A stretch of 64,000 nucleotides of DNA from Cacajao melanocephalus (lineage: Eukaryota > Chordata > Mammalia > Primates > Pitheciidae). The DNA lies in assembly GCA_963573385.1 (NCBI GenBank), contig CAUYLG010013879.1, positions 1-64,000 on the forward strand, given 5' to 3'. How positions within the stretch are numbered: position 1 is the stretch's first letter; the number at the start of each line of letters is the position of its first letter. The notes under the pieces were generated by a model that had not been told where the DNA came from, ran no database searches, and saw nothing but the letters and a program-made list of their open reading frames with translations. Below, one piece after another: positions 39,400 to 52,990 of this stretch. Position numbers and translations under genes: made by a program.

Positions 39400-39950
39400 T
39401 AAAGATTGGTATTATTACCACTAGGAAAAATGCAAGGAATTGACTACCTGCTCAAACACTGATAGTAGGAGTATAATACGGCAGAGACTATTTGAGGGCA
39501 ATTAGCAATATATATCACCTGTTAAAGTGAACGACTCGTTTTAGCAAAACTTATATGAAGACATGAAGGAATGTATAAGAATGGTTAGCACCACATTGTT
39601 TGAAAAAATGCAAAATTGGATGCATATGATCAATCAAGATAGAAATGAAGAATAATCCAGGAACATCTGAGCTATAGAATAGTATGCAGCCTTTACAGAA
39701 GAAAAGGGCAAGCTTTCATATATCACTTTGAAAACACTCCAAGAAATATTCACTGCATTAGAAGGAATTCAGAGCAATTTAATGTAAGATTGTCTCATTT
39801 ATACTAAAAGAGTAGCTATTAAACGCTTAAAAGTTGTAACTAGGGAAATGAAGGATTTGAGGTAGAACAGGGAAATCATAACAAATTTCAAAGTATATAT
39901 TTTTCAATATTTTACGACAAAAACATATTCATATATTGCTTCTGAATTAA
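39400..39950 (+). repeat. Old L1 (L1M/HAL1 type) fragment
   Basis: Degenerate ORF2 C-terminal text: AGCACCACATTGTTTGAAAA, GAATAGTATGCAGCCTTTAC and the following 3' part. Confidence 0.65.
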
Positions 39951-39965
39951 AATAAAAGGAGGCAC

Positions 39966-40030
39966 AATAGTTCAAAACTAGCCTGGGCAACAGAGTGATA
40001 CCTGTCTCTATAAAAAATTTTTAAAAAGGA
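39966..40030 (+). mobile_element. Alu monomer fragment
   Basis: CAAAACTAGCCTGGGCAACA followed by CCTGTCTCTATAAAAAATTT, an Alu left-arm piece. Confidence 0.65.
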
Positions 40031-40353
40031 GGTGAAATAAAATCAACAACAAAGTCCAAAAGTAAGCATATTTTAAAACATAACAAAGCCTCACTAATTT
40101 TTAGAAACTAGGAGAGGTTTCCTTATGGGAGATTCTTTTTAAAAAATACATCTTATAATCTTTCTAGAGTAATATCTCTTATAAACTAAGATATCAGTAT
40201 TAATAAAATGAGACATATCAACAAAAAGATTAACTCATGGAAGGCCTATATAACAATCTAGCATTTTATAATCAAGCAGAATTTTTGCCTACAGGAATTA
40301 TTGTTAAAATACTTGCCTGTAGACACGAATATAAAAAAGGAACCTTCACCTAC

Positions 40354-41422
<1,069 letters not shown>

Positions 41423-41616
41423 TCCTAGAACAGTGGTTCTCAAACTTTGCAGCACATTAGAATTACCTGGGAATCTTTAAAAACTCCCAGCGCTTAGGGT
41501 GTACTCCATATCAATAACATCAGGATCTCCATTGGTGGGACATGAGCATCAGTAGTTTTTAGAGAAGCCCAAATGATCCAATAAGTAGTGAAAGACTGAG
41601 AACCACAGTCCTAGAA
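41423..41616 (+). mobile_element. MER5A DNA transposon with 8-bp target duplication
   Basis: Element 41431-41608 with hAT-type inverted ends (CAGTGGTTCTCAAAC / GAGAACCACAG), flanked by TCCTAGAA on both sides (41423-41430 and 41609-41616). Non-autonomous, no coding capacity. Confidence 0.95.
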
Positions 41617-42085
41617 AATTTCAGAAGTTTTCAAAGCAGCAGTAGCAGCCGCAACAAATCATAACAGCCAAAAGAATCAGTGTAAGTAACAGTGCAGAAG
41701 GAAAGAAGCCACACCCACGACTTTGGATTAACAGGGCACTTTGGTGCTTTGTGTAAAAGAAAGAAAAAAGATTTAGTCCACTAAATGAAGACTGGAATCC
41801 TTAAGACTTTGACACCTGTGCCTTTCACTGGGAATGAAATAATTAGAAGTTAGGCCACCTGTGTGTGTGTATTTTCCTTACCTCAAATGAGATCAAGGTT
41901 CAATTATTTAGAGACTAGAGTCCAGAGAATTAGAAAACACTAGACCAGCTTAAGCAGGTGGTTTACTGTTTTTCTTTCTTTGGTACTTTCTGCATACTCT
42001 CTATGCCTTCCACAATAGGCCTGTGTCACCTGGCAGTTGCACACAGGTTTTCATGGTTATGGAATATGTGTCATTTACAGTGAAT

Positions 42086-42086
42086 G

Positions 42087-42124
<38 letters not shown>

Positions 42125-42208
42125 CAAAAGGAAGAAAGAAAAGGAAGGAAGGAAGGAAAGAAGGAAGGAAGGAAGGAAGGAAGGAAGGAAGGAAGGAAGG
42201 AAGGAAGA
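42086..42208. repeat. (GA)n and (GGAA)n purine tract
   Basis: A (GA)n run at 42086-42120, a TATGC break, then (GGAA)n to about 42208. Nearly pure purine on the plus strand. Confidence 0.96.
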
Positions 42209-42383
42209 TAGATAGGAAGGAAGAAATGCTTTATGGCCACACGTTTAAAAATGTGCCATTAGAACACTGATTTCAGCCATTTTTAAGACCACAAGCTTTT
42301 CAAAGGTTCAACAGCTTTTAAATGTCCATTTAGGCACAGAAACCATTGGTTTTTAAATTGCATTCTATGCTCTTGGAATTTTA

Positions 42384-42391
42384 TGACGTCA
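42384..42391. promoter_or_regulatory. Perfect CRE motif (TGACGTCA)
   Basis: Isolated palindromic motif in non-genic DNA. Function unknown. Confidence 0.25.
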
Positions 42392-42904
42392 GCGCAGAGT
42401 AATATTAATAATCGTGTTAATATAAGTATTCCCTCTTGGATCATAAATGTCTTCATTATAAGATGACTTAACTGGTACTTCTCCAAAACTTGCTATTATT
42501 ATGATCTCTTTGGCTAATAAATCATATCATGTTAAACTCATTTTATATCCCGCCTTTTCGGTAATATATAATCATCCTGTTCAACTTGGCTATGTTTTGG
42601 GAGGTGGAGGTATATGAGATTTTTTAAAGTCTATACTTAATTCTTATTCGCTTTCCTATTCACTGGTAAGCTTGCCACCAAAACTGCGCCAGTCTTAGGC
42701 TTTGGCATACAGGTTACCAAACCCTCCCAACTAAAGATGTACCCTGGCATTCTCTTTTCTAACCTGCATTCCTTTGCAGGCAAATTGAGGAAAATCAATG
42801 TCTAAATTCCACTTTCAGAGTCAACAGGGTATTCTACAAATCTATTCCAAAATTAAGGCAGAAACATCAATATTTCTGCTACCATGCCTGAGGAAGACAA
42901 AAAT

Positions 42905-43085
42905 GAATGACAGTACTCCCCAAACTTGTGCACATTAGAATAACCCATCAATCTTCTAAAAATTTTGAACGTTAGGCCATACTCCAAACCAAACATCACA
43001 TTTTCTGGGCATGGGTCACAGGCATGAGTAGTTTTTGAAAGTCCCCAGATGATCCCAATGTGAAGACAAATTTAGAACACCACTG
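42905..43085 (+). mobile_element. MER5-like DNA transposon, diverged
   Basis: CAGTACTCCCCAAACTTGTG to TTAGAACACCACTG matches the MER5 pattern with its inverted ends. Confidence 0.75.
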
Positions 43086-43805
43086 ATTTAATGGCATCCA
43101 TAGAATTTGTTTTAATTTAGCTAGGGCTATTGCATGAATTGCAAGGTGCTGAAAATATCATTCCATCTCCCTTTAAAAAAGGTAGATTTCCTTATGGTGA
43201 AAAGATCTGTTATGTGGTCAACCTACAGGAACAAGTTAAGCTAGGCAGGACTATAAGGTTACTTTGTCTCAGTAAATGTGAATTACAATTGCAAGTAAAA
43301 TTTCCTTTTGTGAAAGCCAAAATAAGGCAAACCATTCATCTTTTCAAAACCATCTAATCATTATACAATGCAAGTAGCAAAATACATGGGAGTATTTTAC
43401 ATCACAAGTAATTGTTTTTAACACATTTTTCTTTGTGATTAATTAGTTTTCAAGATTATATTTGTGCACTAAAAATTATTCAAATTCAGCAACAATGGCA
43501 AGTAATTACAAATAAAATCAGGAAATACTTTTGTCTAAAATTTACTTAATTATGAATAATATTTAGCAATAATAAAATCAGGAAGTAATTTTTGTCTGTT
43601 TTAATTATGAGTATATTATTTTATATATGCAAAGATTAGGTAGTTAATAAAAATACAAAATTTCTAAAAGTACAATTTTTAAATTAAATGTAGTTAAATA
43701 GTCCTGTTACAGAAAAGAAAATAATGTACTTAGGAGCTTTTTGGTATATTTATGTGTATTATGAATAATATAGTGGCAAATCCATTCAGGGGAAATAGCA
43801 TAGGG
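43086..43805. other. AT-rich non-genic stretch
   Basis: No gene recognised. It contains a near-repeated phrase AATAAAATCAGGAA (43513 and 43572 areas). Confidence 0.5.
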
Positions 43806-43809
43806 GTTT

Positions 43810-43960
43810 ATTGATTCATTCAACAGGTCCTTATTGAGCAACTACTATAGGGTAAGCCCACAACTGGGTGATATGGATTGAAGAATGACCAAGCTCTTTG
43901 CACTCATGAAGATTAAAGTTTGATGGGGTTGAAATTCACTTAATAAATAAATATAAAAAT
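43810..43960 (+). repeat. L2 fragment
   Basis: TTGATTCATTCAACAGGTCC, TTATTGAGCAACTACTATAG: L2 3'-end phrasing. Confidence 0.65.
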
Positions 43961-44599
43961 AGTTTCTTAGCATTAGAATAAGAGCTATGAAAAATAATTT
44001 CTGAGCACACATAAAATACCTGTGTATTTGACCTGTGAAACAGTGTTGCACCAGAGAAGACTTCCCTTTGAAAGATGAGTTAAGAGTTCATCAGTTGAAA
44101 TGAGCATTAGAGGAAAATCAGAATGACTATAGTTAAGACCTAAGTTTATTTCACTTTGAGTTTCTCTTATTCCAAGTTTGAAAAATCTGTAAAATGTGTT
44201 ATGTCAAAGAAGTATCTGCAAACATAGCAAGTAAACACTAACACCCGATGTAAAAGTAAGTTATCATTTTTGTCCCCATTGATATAAAGTGGGCTTTGGA
44301 ACAATAAGCATCCAGATCGCAGTCATCATTCTATTACTTCTTAGCCATGTGACATTAAGGACATCAGCTTATCTCTCAGCATGTCCTTGTCTCATTGCCT
44401 TGTGGATATAATGAACATTTATTATATCTGCTATGACTGTTACAGCAATCACATGAAATGATGTATTTACCGAAGCTCAAGTACTGGCTCAGGATAAGTG
44501 CTCAACCAATCATTCCTCTCTCTGCACAGAGCCCCTATATGGCCATACTGTTTGGAGTAAAACATTTTGATTAAAGGCCATTTCACAGTGGATTTCAAA

Positions 44600-44765
44600 A
44601 TTAGATGTAGAATAGCAATCAGCTTTAAAAAATACAGATGCAAAGGCTCAATTCTTGGAGATTCTGACTCAGTAGGTCTTGGAAGTCTCCCACAATCTGT
44701 AATTTTAGAGTTTCCCAGGTGTTTCAGAGGATGATGAGCTGAGTTTGGTAACCACTTGTCTAAGG
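44600..44765 (-). mobile_element. MER5B-like fragment
   Basis: GGAGATTCTGACTCAGTAGG and CCCAGGTGTTTCAGAGGATG match MER5. The ends are worn, so strand is uncertain. Confidence 0.55.
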
Positions 44766-45008
44766 AAGCTGTAACATGATCATCCATTTTGAAATATAAT
44801 CAGGAACGTATTTGGGAATATCTTGACATCTCCTGATCTTCAACTGGCATGTAAAAACCACAACGACACATCAACACTGAAATGTCATTATAGCATCCTG
44901 AATTAACAAGCAGACTGAAAATAGTGCTCACAGTGCTCTACACCGAAAGCTCATCCGCACGAGTCAATAACGGCTGTAGCAGAGCAACCGTTTATTAAAT
45001 AGCCCTCA

Positions 45009-45107
45009 CTTTGTTTAGGATAATTCCTCGCTTTGTTTAGGATAATTCTTTGTTTAGGATAAAAACCTACATAGTTGTAGGTTTTTAGCCTAAAACCTAC
45101 AACTATG
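45009..45107. repeat. Three-copy tandem repeat joined to a double hairpin
   Basis: CTTTGTTTAGGATAATTC at 45009-45026 and 45031-45048, plus a shortened copy at 45048-45061. Then AAAAACCTAC (45061-45070) pairs with 45077-45086, and CATAGTTGTAGGTTTT (45070-45085) pairs perfectly with 45092-45107 around a 6-nt loop. Confidence 0.95.
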
Positions 45108-45737
45108 CAAAAATTCAACCGTGACTCTAATTTCTACCTCAAAGCTGTGAGTCCATCATCAGTTTTGTGCTCTTAGAAAAACAAGTACTTAAAAAACTGA
45201 ATTTAGGTATCTTTCTTGTGTCTATTTTCACTATTTTTAGCTCTTTAGGATGAATCCATAACACAATTATACCATATTTTTTTTCTTCTTCTTAAAGTTA
45301 AAACGAGTCAGCCCTTATTTGTTAATAAATAGCAAATTGTAGCCATAAATGTGCCTGTCACCACAGAAGGTATAATTTGAAAGATGGACTTGAAGAGCAA
45401 CTATAATCAGACTACAAAAACAACATTTGTGAACACAGTATATGTGTATATATAGGTGACTCAGTAACGGGTCTTAAATGCAGGATTTTTATCATAATGT
45501 AGTTTTGTGATATAATGTTACTATGCAGAAAGCATCCCCTTGGATGAGAGAAATAATATAATAGTCTAACAGTGAGGTAAACTTTCCTGGTAATTCATCC
45601 ATTAAATTCTCTCTCTCGCTAATCAAGAAGGAGATTATACTATTTTTAGACTTAAAAGAGTTTAGTTTCACAGTTTCATTAATCCTACCTTTTATTCCTT
45701 TTTTATTTAAACACACAAAACCCATAGAGCATAACCT

Positions 45738-45983
45738 TTTTTTTTTTTTTAAGGCAGGGTCTCACTCTGTCACCCAGGCTGGAATGTAGTGGCACAATCT
45801 CAACTCACTGCAACCTCTGCTTACCGAGTTCAGGCAATTGATTCTCGTGCCTCAGCCTTCCAAGTAGCTGGGACTACAGATGTGTGCCACTACACCCAGA
45901 TAATTTTTGTATTTTTAGTAGAGACAAGGTTTCTCAATGTTGCCCAGGCTCGTCTCGAACTCCTAGACTCCAGTGATCTGCCA
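45738..45983 (-). mobile_element. Alu, 5'-truncated (J/S-like)
   Basis: Reverse-strand Alu with poly-T at 45738. Its left end is missing beyond GTGATCTGCCA. Confidence 0.92.
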
Positions 45984-46084
45984 CATTTTCAAATATACTC
46001 TTAATGGAATTTCATGAAAAGAAGTTACACAATTCAGAAACCTGAGATGCTACATTTTTACAAATCGGCAGATAAATTTTTAGC

Positions 46085-46260
46085 CTACTTTTATTTACTC
46101 AGTCTTTCTTTACCCCAGTTACCTCATCTGTAAAACAGGAGTGATAAACACACATACTTCATAGAGCTACTGTGAGAATAAAATTAGTAAATATATGTGA
46201 AACACGCAATAGTCTCTGGTACCCGAAACATGCTCCAAAAAGTTATAGCTATCATCAGCA
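46085..46260 (+). repeat. MIR
   Basis: CCTCATCTGTAAAACAGGAG, TAGAGCTACTGTGAGAATAA. Confidence 0.8.
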
Positions 46261-46559
46261 TTTTCTGACAATTGTGTTACTTAGTTGAAAGGAAGTTTTA
46301 TTTGCAAAAGTTCCAAAATATGAAAAGTACAAATATTAATTGAATTCATACTCTGTGTCAAACACAGTGTTGCAGGCTTTCATGTTTTCATATAAACATC
46401 AACAATATCAATTCAATTTCATTGCACAATTTCACAGCCTTATTTTTATCAGACTATCTAGTTTTCCCAGTGGTAGGCCTCTGACATAGGCATGCAAGGG
46501 AGCAGAATTTGGGAGGAGAATAAAGAGAAAGGAGGAGAAAATTAAAGTTTGAGGTATGT

Positions 46560-46930
46560 ATTAGTCAAAGTTAAAAGGAAAAAAAAACTAAATCTCCATG
46601 GCTTATCACAATTAATGTTTATTTCTTGCTCACACTAGTGGGGGTGGGGGCAAGGGAAATTGGCTCATCCTATTATTTAGAAACCAAGGCTGAGAGAGGC
46701 TCTGCCTCTTAATCACAGGGCTGTCATTATCTACTTAAGCTCTGAAGATGATGGTGCATGGAGAAATGGAAGTGCTTACAGGAGGGTCTTCAGGTACGCA
46801 TGCCATTGGCCAAGCTCAGTCATGTGGCCACACTTAACTGCAAGGGAGGCTGGGAAATGTGCTCAGGAGGAAGACAATCGGTTTGGTAATAGTTTCTGCC
46901 ACAAGGTATATGACTAAAAGGACAGGTGTG
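46560..46930. repeat. Ancient interspersed repeat, family not assigned
   Basis: CATTGGCCAAGCTCAGTCAT, GTGGCCACACTTAACTGCAA and GGGAGGCTGGGAAATGTG are phrases I associate with a common old mammalian repeat, but I cannot name it reliably. Confidence 0.5.
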
Positions 46931-47830
46931 GAAGGGTACTGATACAAAAGTGTAGGTAGCTAGAATTAAAAATTTTTAAATTTAAACACTGATAGCTTAT
47001 GAAAAAAGTGAGAGAAAGAGATGAAAAGGGATAATTGAAAACTAGAAAAATAGGAATAGATTTCCTTAGGGAGAAAGAGATTGTGTGAGCAGCAAGGAGA
47101 AAGTTCTTGAATGAAGGGTTAAGAAGAGAAAAAAATTACCAATTTTCCAATTTTGTTGAAAATGAACCTGGTATTAGAACAGTGGAAGTGCTGGGTTTTA
47201 TTTGCTTGTTTTAAACATTTTCTGCAATACGCCACCTAAGTGTCAAGACGTGATAGCACTTGGCACAACTCGATCGAGAAGAAAATTGAGACTGCTTATA
47301 AACTGAAATGTGCAGTGCTTCCAGGATAAATAATTCCCATCTTCTTCTGTGTCACTAGCTGTTTAAATTAGCAAAGAAATTCAACCTCCTTGCCTAAAAA
47401 ATTATAAGCCAAGCTGTCTGAAAGTATTAACTATTGTCAGGAAAAGTGAACTTTTTCTTGCCAACAAAGATGTTGAAACTAAAGACTAATAGGGTTTATA
47501 TATTTATAAGACAAGTAACATGTCAGATAGTTCATTGCAACATATAATTGTTGACAAAATGAACATGGGCATAGAAGATCATACGAAAAGAGTATATTAT
47601 AACAAAATTGTGATTTTTATTTTCCTTACTCTGTTTCATCTTTTGGACATTTTAAAGTGTTTATTTTTGTATGTTCTATTTTGTTGTAATTTTGCTGAAG
47701 TTGACACAGCTATTCCTATTTGTCTTTCATTCGATTCTTTATTCAAGAACTGCTTGGTGCAGGTCTTCTCTGTATTAGCTGTAGTTTTCCCAGTCAGTAC
47801 TTTTTGAATGGAAAAAAATTTGGTCAGTAA
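46931..47830. other. AT-rich non-genic stretch
   Basis: No gene recognised. The frame at 47520-47807 is hydrophobic-rich by composition and shows no known domain. Confidence 0.5.
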
Positions 47831-47834
47831 GTGA

Positions 47835-48167
47835 AGGATGTTTTTCTTTTTTCTTTCTTTCTTTTCTTTTTTTTGAAATGGAGTCTCACTCTGTTGCCTA
47901 GGCTGGAGTACAGTTGTGTGATCTCAGCTCACTGAAAACTCTGCCTCCCAGGTTCAAGTGATTCTCCTGCCTCAGATCCTGAGTAGCTGAGATTACAGGC
48001 ACCTGCCACCATTCCTGGCTAATTTTTGTATTTTTAGTAGAGATGGGGTTTTGCCATGTTGGCCAGGCTGGTCTTGAACTCCTGACCTCAGGTGATCGCA
48101 GCTGCCTAAGCCTCTCAAAGGGCTGGGATTATAGGCATGAGCCAACATGACTGGCCAGGATGTTTTT
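47835..48167 (-). mobile_element. Alu with 11-bp target duplication
   Basis: Reverse-strand Alu (47846-48156). AGGATGTTTTT lies on both sides (47835-47845 and 48157-48167). Confidence 0.95.
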
Positions 48168-48359
48168 ATTTCCTGTAGTTTTGGGAAATTCAAGGAAGAG
48201 TAGCTCTGCTCTAACAGTAGTTTTTTAAATTAGAATGAGACACATCAAGATATCTGTTCAATGTATAGGCAAATTTATGAGAAAAACCCAAGTTCTGTCC
48301 TACCTTTATATTTAATAATTGTAATGTCTCCCCTGATTTTTATAGGAAAAAAAAAAAAA

Positions 48360-48587
48360 GGCCAGGCACAGTTGCTCACGTCTGTAATCTCAGCACTTTG
48401 GGAAGCCGAGGTAGGCAGATCACTTGAGGTCAGGAGTTTGAGATCAGCCTGGCCAGTATGGTGAAATCCTGTCTCTACTAAAAGTACAAAGATTGGGCAT
48501 GATGGCAGTGAGCCAAGATTATGCCACTGCACGCCAGCCTGAGTGACAGAGCAAGACTCTGTTTCACACACACAAAAAAAAAAAAGG
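48360..48587 (+). mobile_element. Alu with internal deletion in the right arm
   Basis: The left arm is complete. In the right arm the text jumps at about 48506 from GGGCATGATGGC straight to AGTGAGCCAAG, losing about 65 bp. Confidence 0.93.
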
Positions 48588-48659
48588 AAAAGAGATTAGT
48601 TCTCAAAATCCTACCTCCCAGATAAGTCATCTAGACTTCGATTAGACATGAGATGTTAC

Positions 48660-49027
48660 TCTAAGAAACGTATAACATACCATGCATGTTCTGAAATATG
48701 CTTTTTTCAAATATTGGTACATGGAGAATTCTGAATGTTTCTCCATATTAATTAAATGATTGCAGAATGCTTTAATAACAAATTATCTAAATTATTCTCT
48801 CCTATAAAAAATGTAATTCATTTTTAATTTTTGCTATTAAAATACCATTCTAGATGGATTTTTATACATCCATGTTTCTGTTCTTAAATTTCTAGAAATG
48901 AAATAACTGCATCGAAGAGCTTTCACATTTTAAACACTGCCAAATTGCTTTTCAGAAAGGTATGCTAATACCCACTAGCATTATACGAGAGTGCTTGGAG
49001 TTTTGCACTTGTCCCCAGACTAGTCAC
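48660..49027 (-). repeat. Old L1 (L1M type) fragment
   Basis: Reverse-strand old L1 text: CCAAATTGCTTTTCAGAAAG, TATGCTAATACCCACTAGCA. It ends at the Tigger1 insertion. Confidence 0.6.
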
Positions 49028-51352
49028 AGGCATACCTCTGAGATATTGTAGGTTTTGCTCTAGAGCACCACAATAAAGTGAGTATCACAATAAAGCAAGT
49101 CACATGATTTTTTTGGTGTTCTAGGACATATAAAATTATATTTACACTATAGTCTATTAAATGCACAATAGCATTATATATTAAAAAAAAACAAAGTATT
49201 TACCTTAATTAAAAAATGCTTTATTGCTAAAAAATTCTAATGATCATCTGAGCCTTCAGCAAGTTGTCTTCTTTTTGCTAGTGGAAGGCCTTGCCTCAGT
49301 GTTGTTGGCTGTTGACTGATCAGGGTGGTGGTTGCTGGGAATTAGATCAGCTGTATCCATTTCTTAAAACAGGACAACAATAAAGTTTTCCACAGTAACT
49401 GACTCTTCTCTTCACAAAAGTTTTTTTCTGTAGTGTGCAATGTTGTTTGATAGCATTTTACTCACAGTAGCACTCCTTTCAAAATTGGATTCCATTCTCT
49501 TACACTCTGACTTTATCAATTAAATTTGTGTAATATTCTAAATCTTTTGTTGTCATTTCAGCAATAGTCACAGCCTCTTCACCAGGGGTACATTCTGTCT
49601 CAATGGACCACTTTCATTGCTCATCTATAAGCACCGACTCCTCATCCATTCAACTTTGATCATAAGATTGCAGCAATTCAGTCACTTCTTCTGGCTCCAC
49701 TTCTAATTCTGGTTCTCTTACTATTTCTACCACATCTGCAGTAATTTCCTCCACTGAAGTCTTGAAGGAACCCCTCGAAGCCATTTAGGAAGGTTGGAAT
49801 CAACCTTTTCCAAATTCCTGTTAATGTTGATACTTTGACCTCCTCCCATGAATTATGAATGTCTTAATGGCATCTGCAACGGTGAATTCTTTCCAGGTTA
49901 ATTTACTTTGCCCAAATCCATCAGAGCAATAACTAACTATGGTAACTATAACATTACAAAATGTATTTCTAAATAAGAAGACTTGAAAGTCAAAATTGTA
50001 CCTTGATTCATGGGCTGCAGAATGGATGTTGTGTTAACAAGCATAAAAACATTAACCTCGTTGTACATATCAGGGCTCTTGGGTGACTAGATGCATTGTC
50101 AATGAGCAGTAACATTTTGAAAGAATCTTTTTTTCTGAGCAGTAACTCTCAACAGTGGGCTTAAAATATTCAGTAATCATTCTGTGAACAGATGTGTTGT
50201 CATCTGGGCATTGCCTCGTTTTTCCATCCATTTATACTGCACAGGCAGAGCAGATTTAGTATAACTCTTAAGGGTCCTTGAAATTTCATAATGGTAAATT
50301 ATCATTGGCTTTCATTTAAAGTCATCAGCTCCTTTAGCCCCTAACAAGAGAATCACCCTGTCCTTTGAAGCCTTGAAACCACGCATTGACTTCTCTACAT
50401 ATGAAAGTCGTGGATGGCATCTTCTTTCAACAGAAGAGTGTTGCATGTCCACGGAAAATCTGTTGTTTAATGTAGTCAGCTTAATCAATGATTTTAGCTG
50501 CTCTTCTGGATAACTTCCTCCTTCATCTTGCACTTTTGTGTTATGGAGACAGCTTTTTCCTTAAACGTCATGAACTAACCTCTGCTAGTATCCAACTTTT
50601 CTCCAGCTTCCTCACTTCTCTCAGCCTTCACAGAATTGAAGAGAGTTAGAGCCTTGCTCCGGGATTGGGCTTTGGCTTAAGGGAATGTTGTGACTAGTTG
50701 CATCTTCTATTCAAACCACTCAAACTTTCTCCAAATCAGCAACAAGGGCGTTGTACTTCCTTATCACTTGTGTGCTCACCAGAGTAGCACTTTTAATTTC
50801 CTTCAAATAGTTTTCTTTTGTATTTATGATTTGGCTAACTGTTTGCCCCAGGAGGCCTAGCCTCTGGCTTATTTTAGCTTCCCACATGCCTTCCTCATTA
50901 AAGCGAGAGATGTGCACCTCTTTCTTTCACTTAAGCACTTAGAGACCATCGTAGGGTTATTAAGTGGTCTAATTTTAATATTGTTGTGTCTCAGGGGCTC
51001 GGAAGGCATAAGAAAAGGGAGAGAGATAGGAAAATGGCTGGTCAGTGGAGCAGTCAGAGCACATACATTTGTCAATTAAGTTTGCTGTCTTATATGGGGA
51101 CAGCTCATGGCACCCCAAAACAATTACAATTGTAACATTAAAGTAACTGATTGCAGATCACCATAATTGATATAATAACAATGAAAAAGTTTCTAAAATG
51201 TGACACGGAAACACCAAGTGAGCACATGTTATTGGAAAAATGACACCAATAGACTTGTGCAATGCAAGATTGCCCCAAATCTTCAATTAAAAAAAAATGC
51301 AGTATCTGCAAAGTATAATCAAGTGAAGCACAGTATAACAAGATATGCCTCT
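49028..51352 (-). mobile_element. Tigger1 DNA transposon, almost full length
   Basis: TcMar-Tigger element with both inverted ends (CAGGCATACCTCTGAGATAT at the left, the reverse AAGATATGCCTC at the right). The length is about 2.3 kb, near the 2.4-kb consensus I recall. It was inserted into an old L1. The transposase lies on the minus strand and is broken. Confidence 0.96.
49238..50949 (-). pseudogene. Tigger1 transposase pseudogene
   Basis: Relative of CENP-B and the jerky/pogo transposases: N-terminal DNA-binding helix-turn-helix domains, then a DDE catalytic domain. Readable pieces: the start at 50949 (ATG, MVSKCLSERKR), the HTH part with QTVSQIINTKE and KEIKSATLV (50917-50720), and the catalytic part with FKASKDRVILLLGAKGADDFK (50533-50312). 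Between the first two a short stretch is missing and the frame shifts. Further stops lie downstream to about 49238. Not functional. Confidence 0.93.
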
Positions 51353-51359
51353 ATCATTT

Positions 51360-52835
51360 TCTGCTTTTAATTTGAACTTCAGAGCATCATAGATAAGTGA
51401 AAAGTTTCCATATAGGATGCTTTTTATAAGTATTTGTTGCTCATCAGGAGAAAGTTATTGTGAAATATTACTAAATGTACTATGAATTTATCAAGCTAAG
51501 CCATGCTTCACACTTTCTGCCAATTTTACTTTTTACTAGAGAATTTGTTCAAAAGTTTAAAACAACGGGGTTGGTTATCATTGCCCTTCCAAGGTAATTT
51601 TTCATATACTAATAGTTAGGGTCTATGTCATTTAAATAGGATTCATAAATTTGGGGCAAGAAAATCCACCGTGTTTGTGAAAGGTAGTATTATTTACATT
51701 AATTGTAACCTAATGTGACAAATCTTGCCGGTAACAAAATAATATTTCTATTTTACTTTTTTTTGGCAAGAAAATCACTATAGTTTGTGACATCTGTAAT
51801 CTTTTGAGACAAAATATGTCTCAAATATACCTTCTTTAATTCCATTGCCACCTAATACAATAAAGATGAAAATAAAAAATTTTAATATATTTTTCCTGGA
51901 TAACAAATTTATATAACCCAAAATCAGAAAAGTCCTCTTCCCATCTACCCCAAACTCTAGCCACAGTGGAATATTGCTTATTTTCTCAGTATATTAGGTA
52001 CTTTTATTTTTATAACTCTCTAATTTTGCTCACACTTCTTCCTCTGTCTCCAATAGAAAGGAAACTCTTTCGCTTCTTTTCTACCTTGTAAATGTCTTCT
52101 CATTCTTCAAAACTAATTTGTGCTACATGTAAGATGTGGGATTTATCCCTACACATTCCTCTTGTAAAACTACTGCAGTTCCTATTACAGGCAGAATGGA
52201 TATAGACAGCTGTGTTTATATATTAGGAACTGGGTAACCATGCTAGACAATTGAACCAGAGGTGAACCCCTGATTAAAGACAAGCTAAACAGAACCCTTA
52301 CCCAAGATCTTGGAATAGGAGTCTCTGAAAGGCTAAGCAATTTATTGAGCGGAACTGCACTGGAATATCACATATATTGGGGACAGAATTTTACTTGTCA
52401 CCATGGCAAGTGATAGACATTACAAATTACAATGGAACAGAAGTAATAAGTGAGTCTGCAGAATGCTTTCTGTCTTGATTTTTATGAGCGGCATCAACCC
52501 ATGTCTTTTTCTAGTGTTTTTTTAGTTTAAGTGCTTTTCCTTTCTTGAAATAAAAGGGTGAGAGAAGGTGATGGTTCAAATACCATCTCTTCTCTGAAGC
52601 TTTTTCTAAGCAGCTACAGTCTGATTTAATTAATTTTAATCTGTTGTTGGGTGTTAATTTATGTAATATAATACGACATAATATATGCATTTAATTGTCC
52701 AATAGTAAAGACCTAAAAGTGATTGAGCTAAACGTAATAGTACTCTCATGCATGCGTTAGTCTCACATCTACATTACTGAGGGAGCCATGACTCAATCAC
52801 AAATCTATCTGATTCTAGAGACTGTTTCTAACCAC
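51360..52835. other. AT-rich non-genic stretch
   Basis: No gene recognised. The first part may continue the old L1 interrupted by Tigger1. Confidence 0.45.
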
Positions 52836-52839
52836 TCTA

Positions 52840-52990
52840 CTAAATCGACTTCCAGCACTAATGTTCATTGTCTCCCTTGCTAAACAGTAAATTCTTTGAA
52901 GTTAAAGACCAATGTTATTCATGTCTTTTCAAATGCTAGCATAGTGCTCACTGGCCATGGCAGGCTAAATAATGTTTACTGAATTAAAAT
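52840..52990 (+). repeat. L2 3' end fragment
   Basis: TAAACAGTAAATTCTTTGAA and the following text up to AATGTTTACTGAATT match the L2 3' end. Confidence 0.6.

Noticed and set aside
42086..42208. CRISPR-like array
   Set aside because: Simple GGAA repeats with no spacers in a primate genome.
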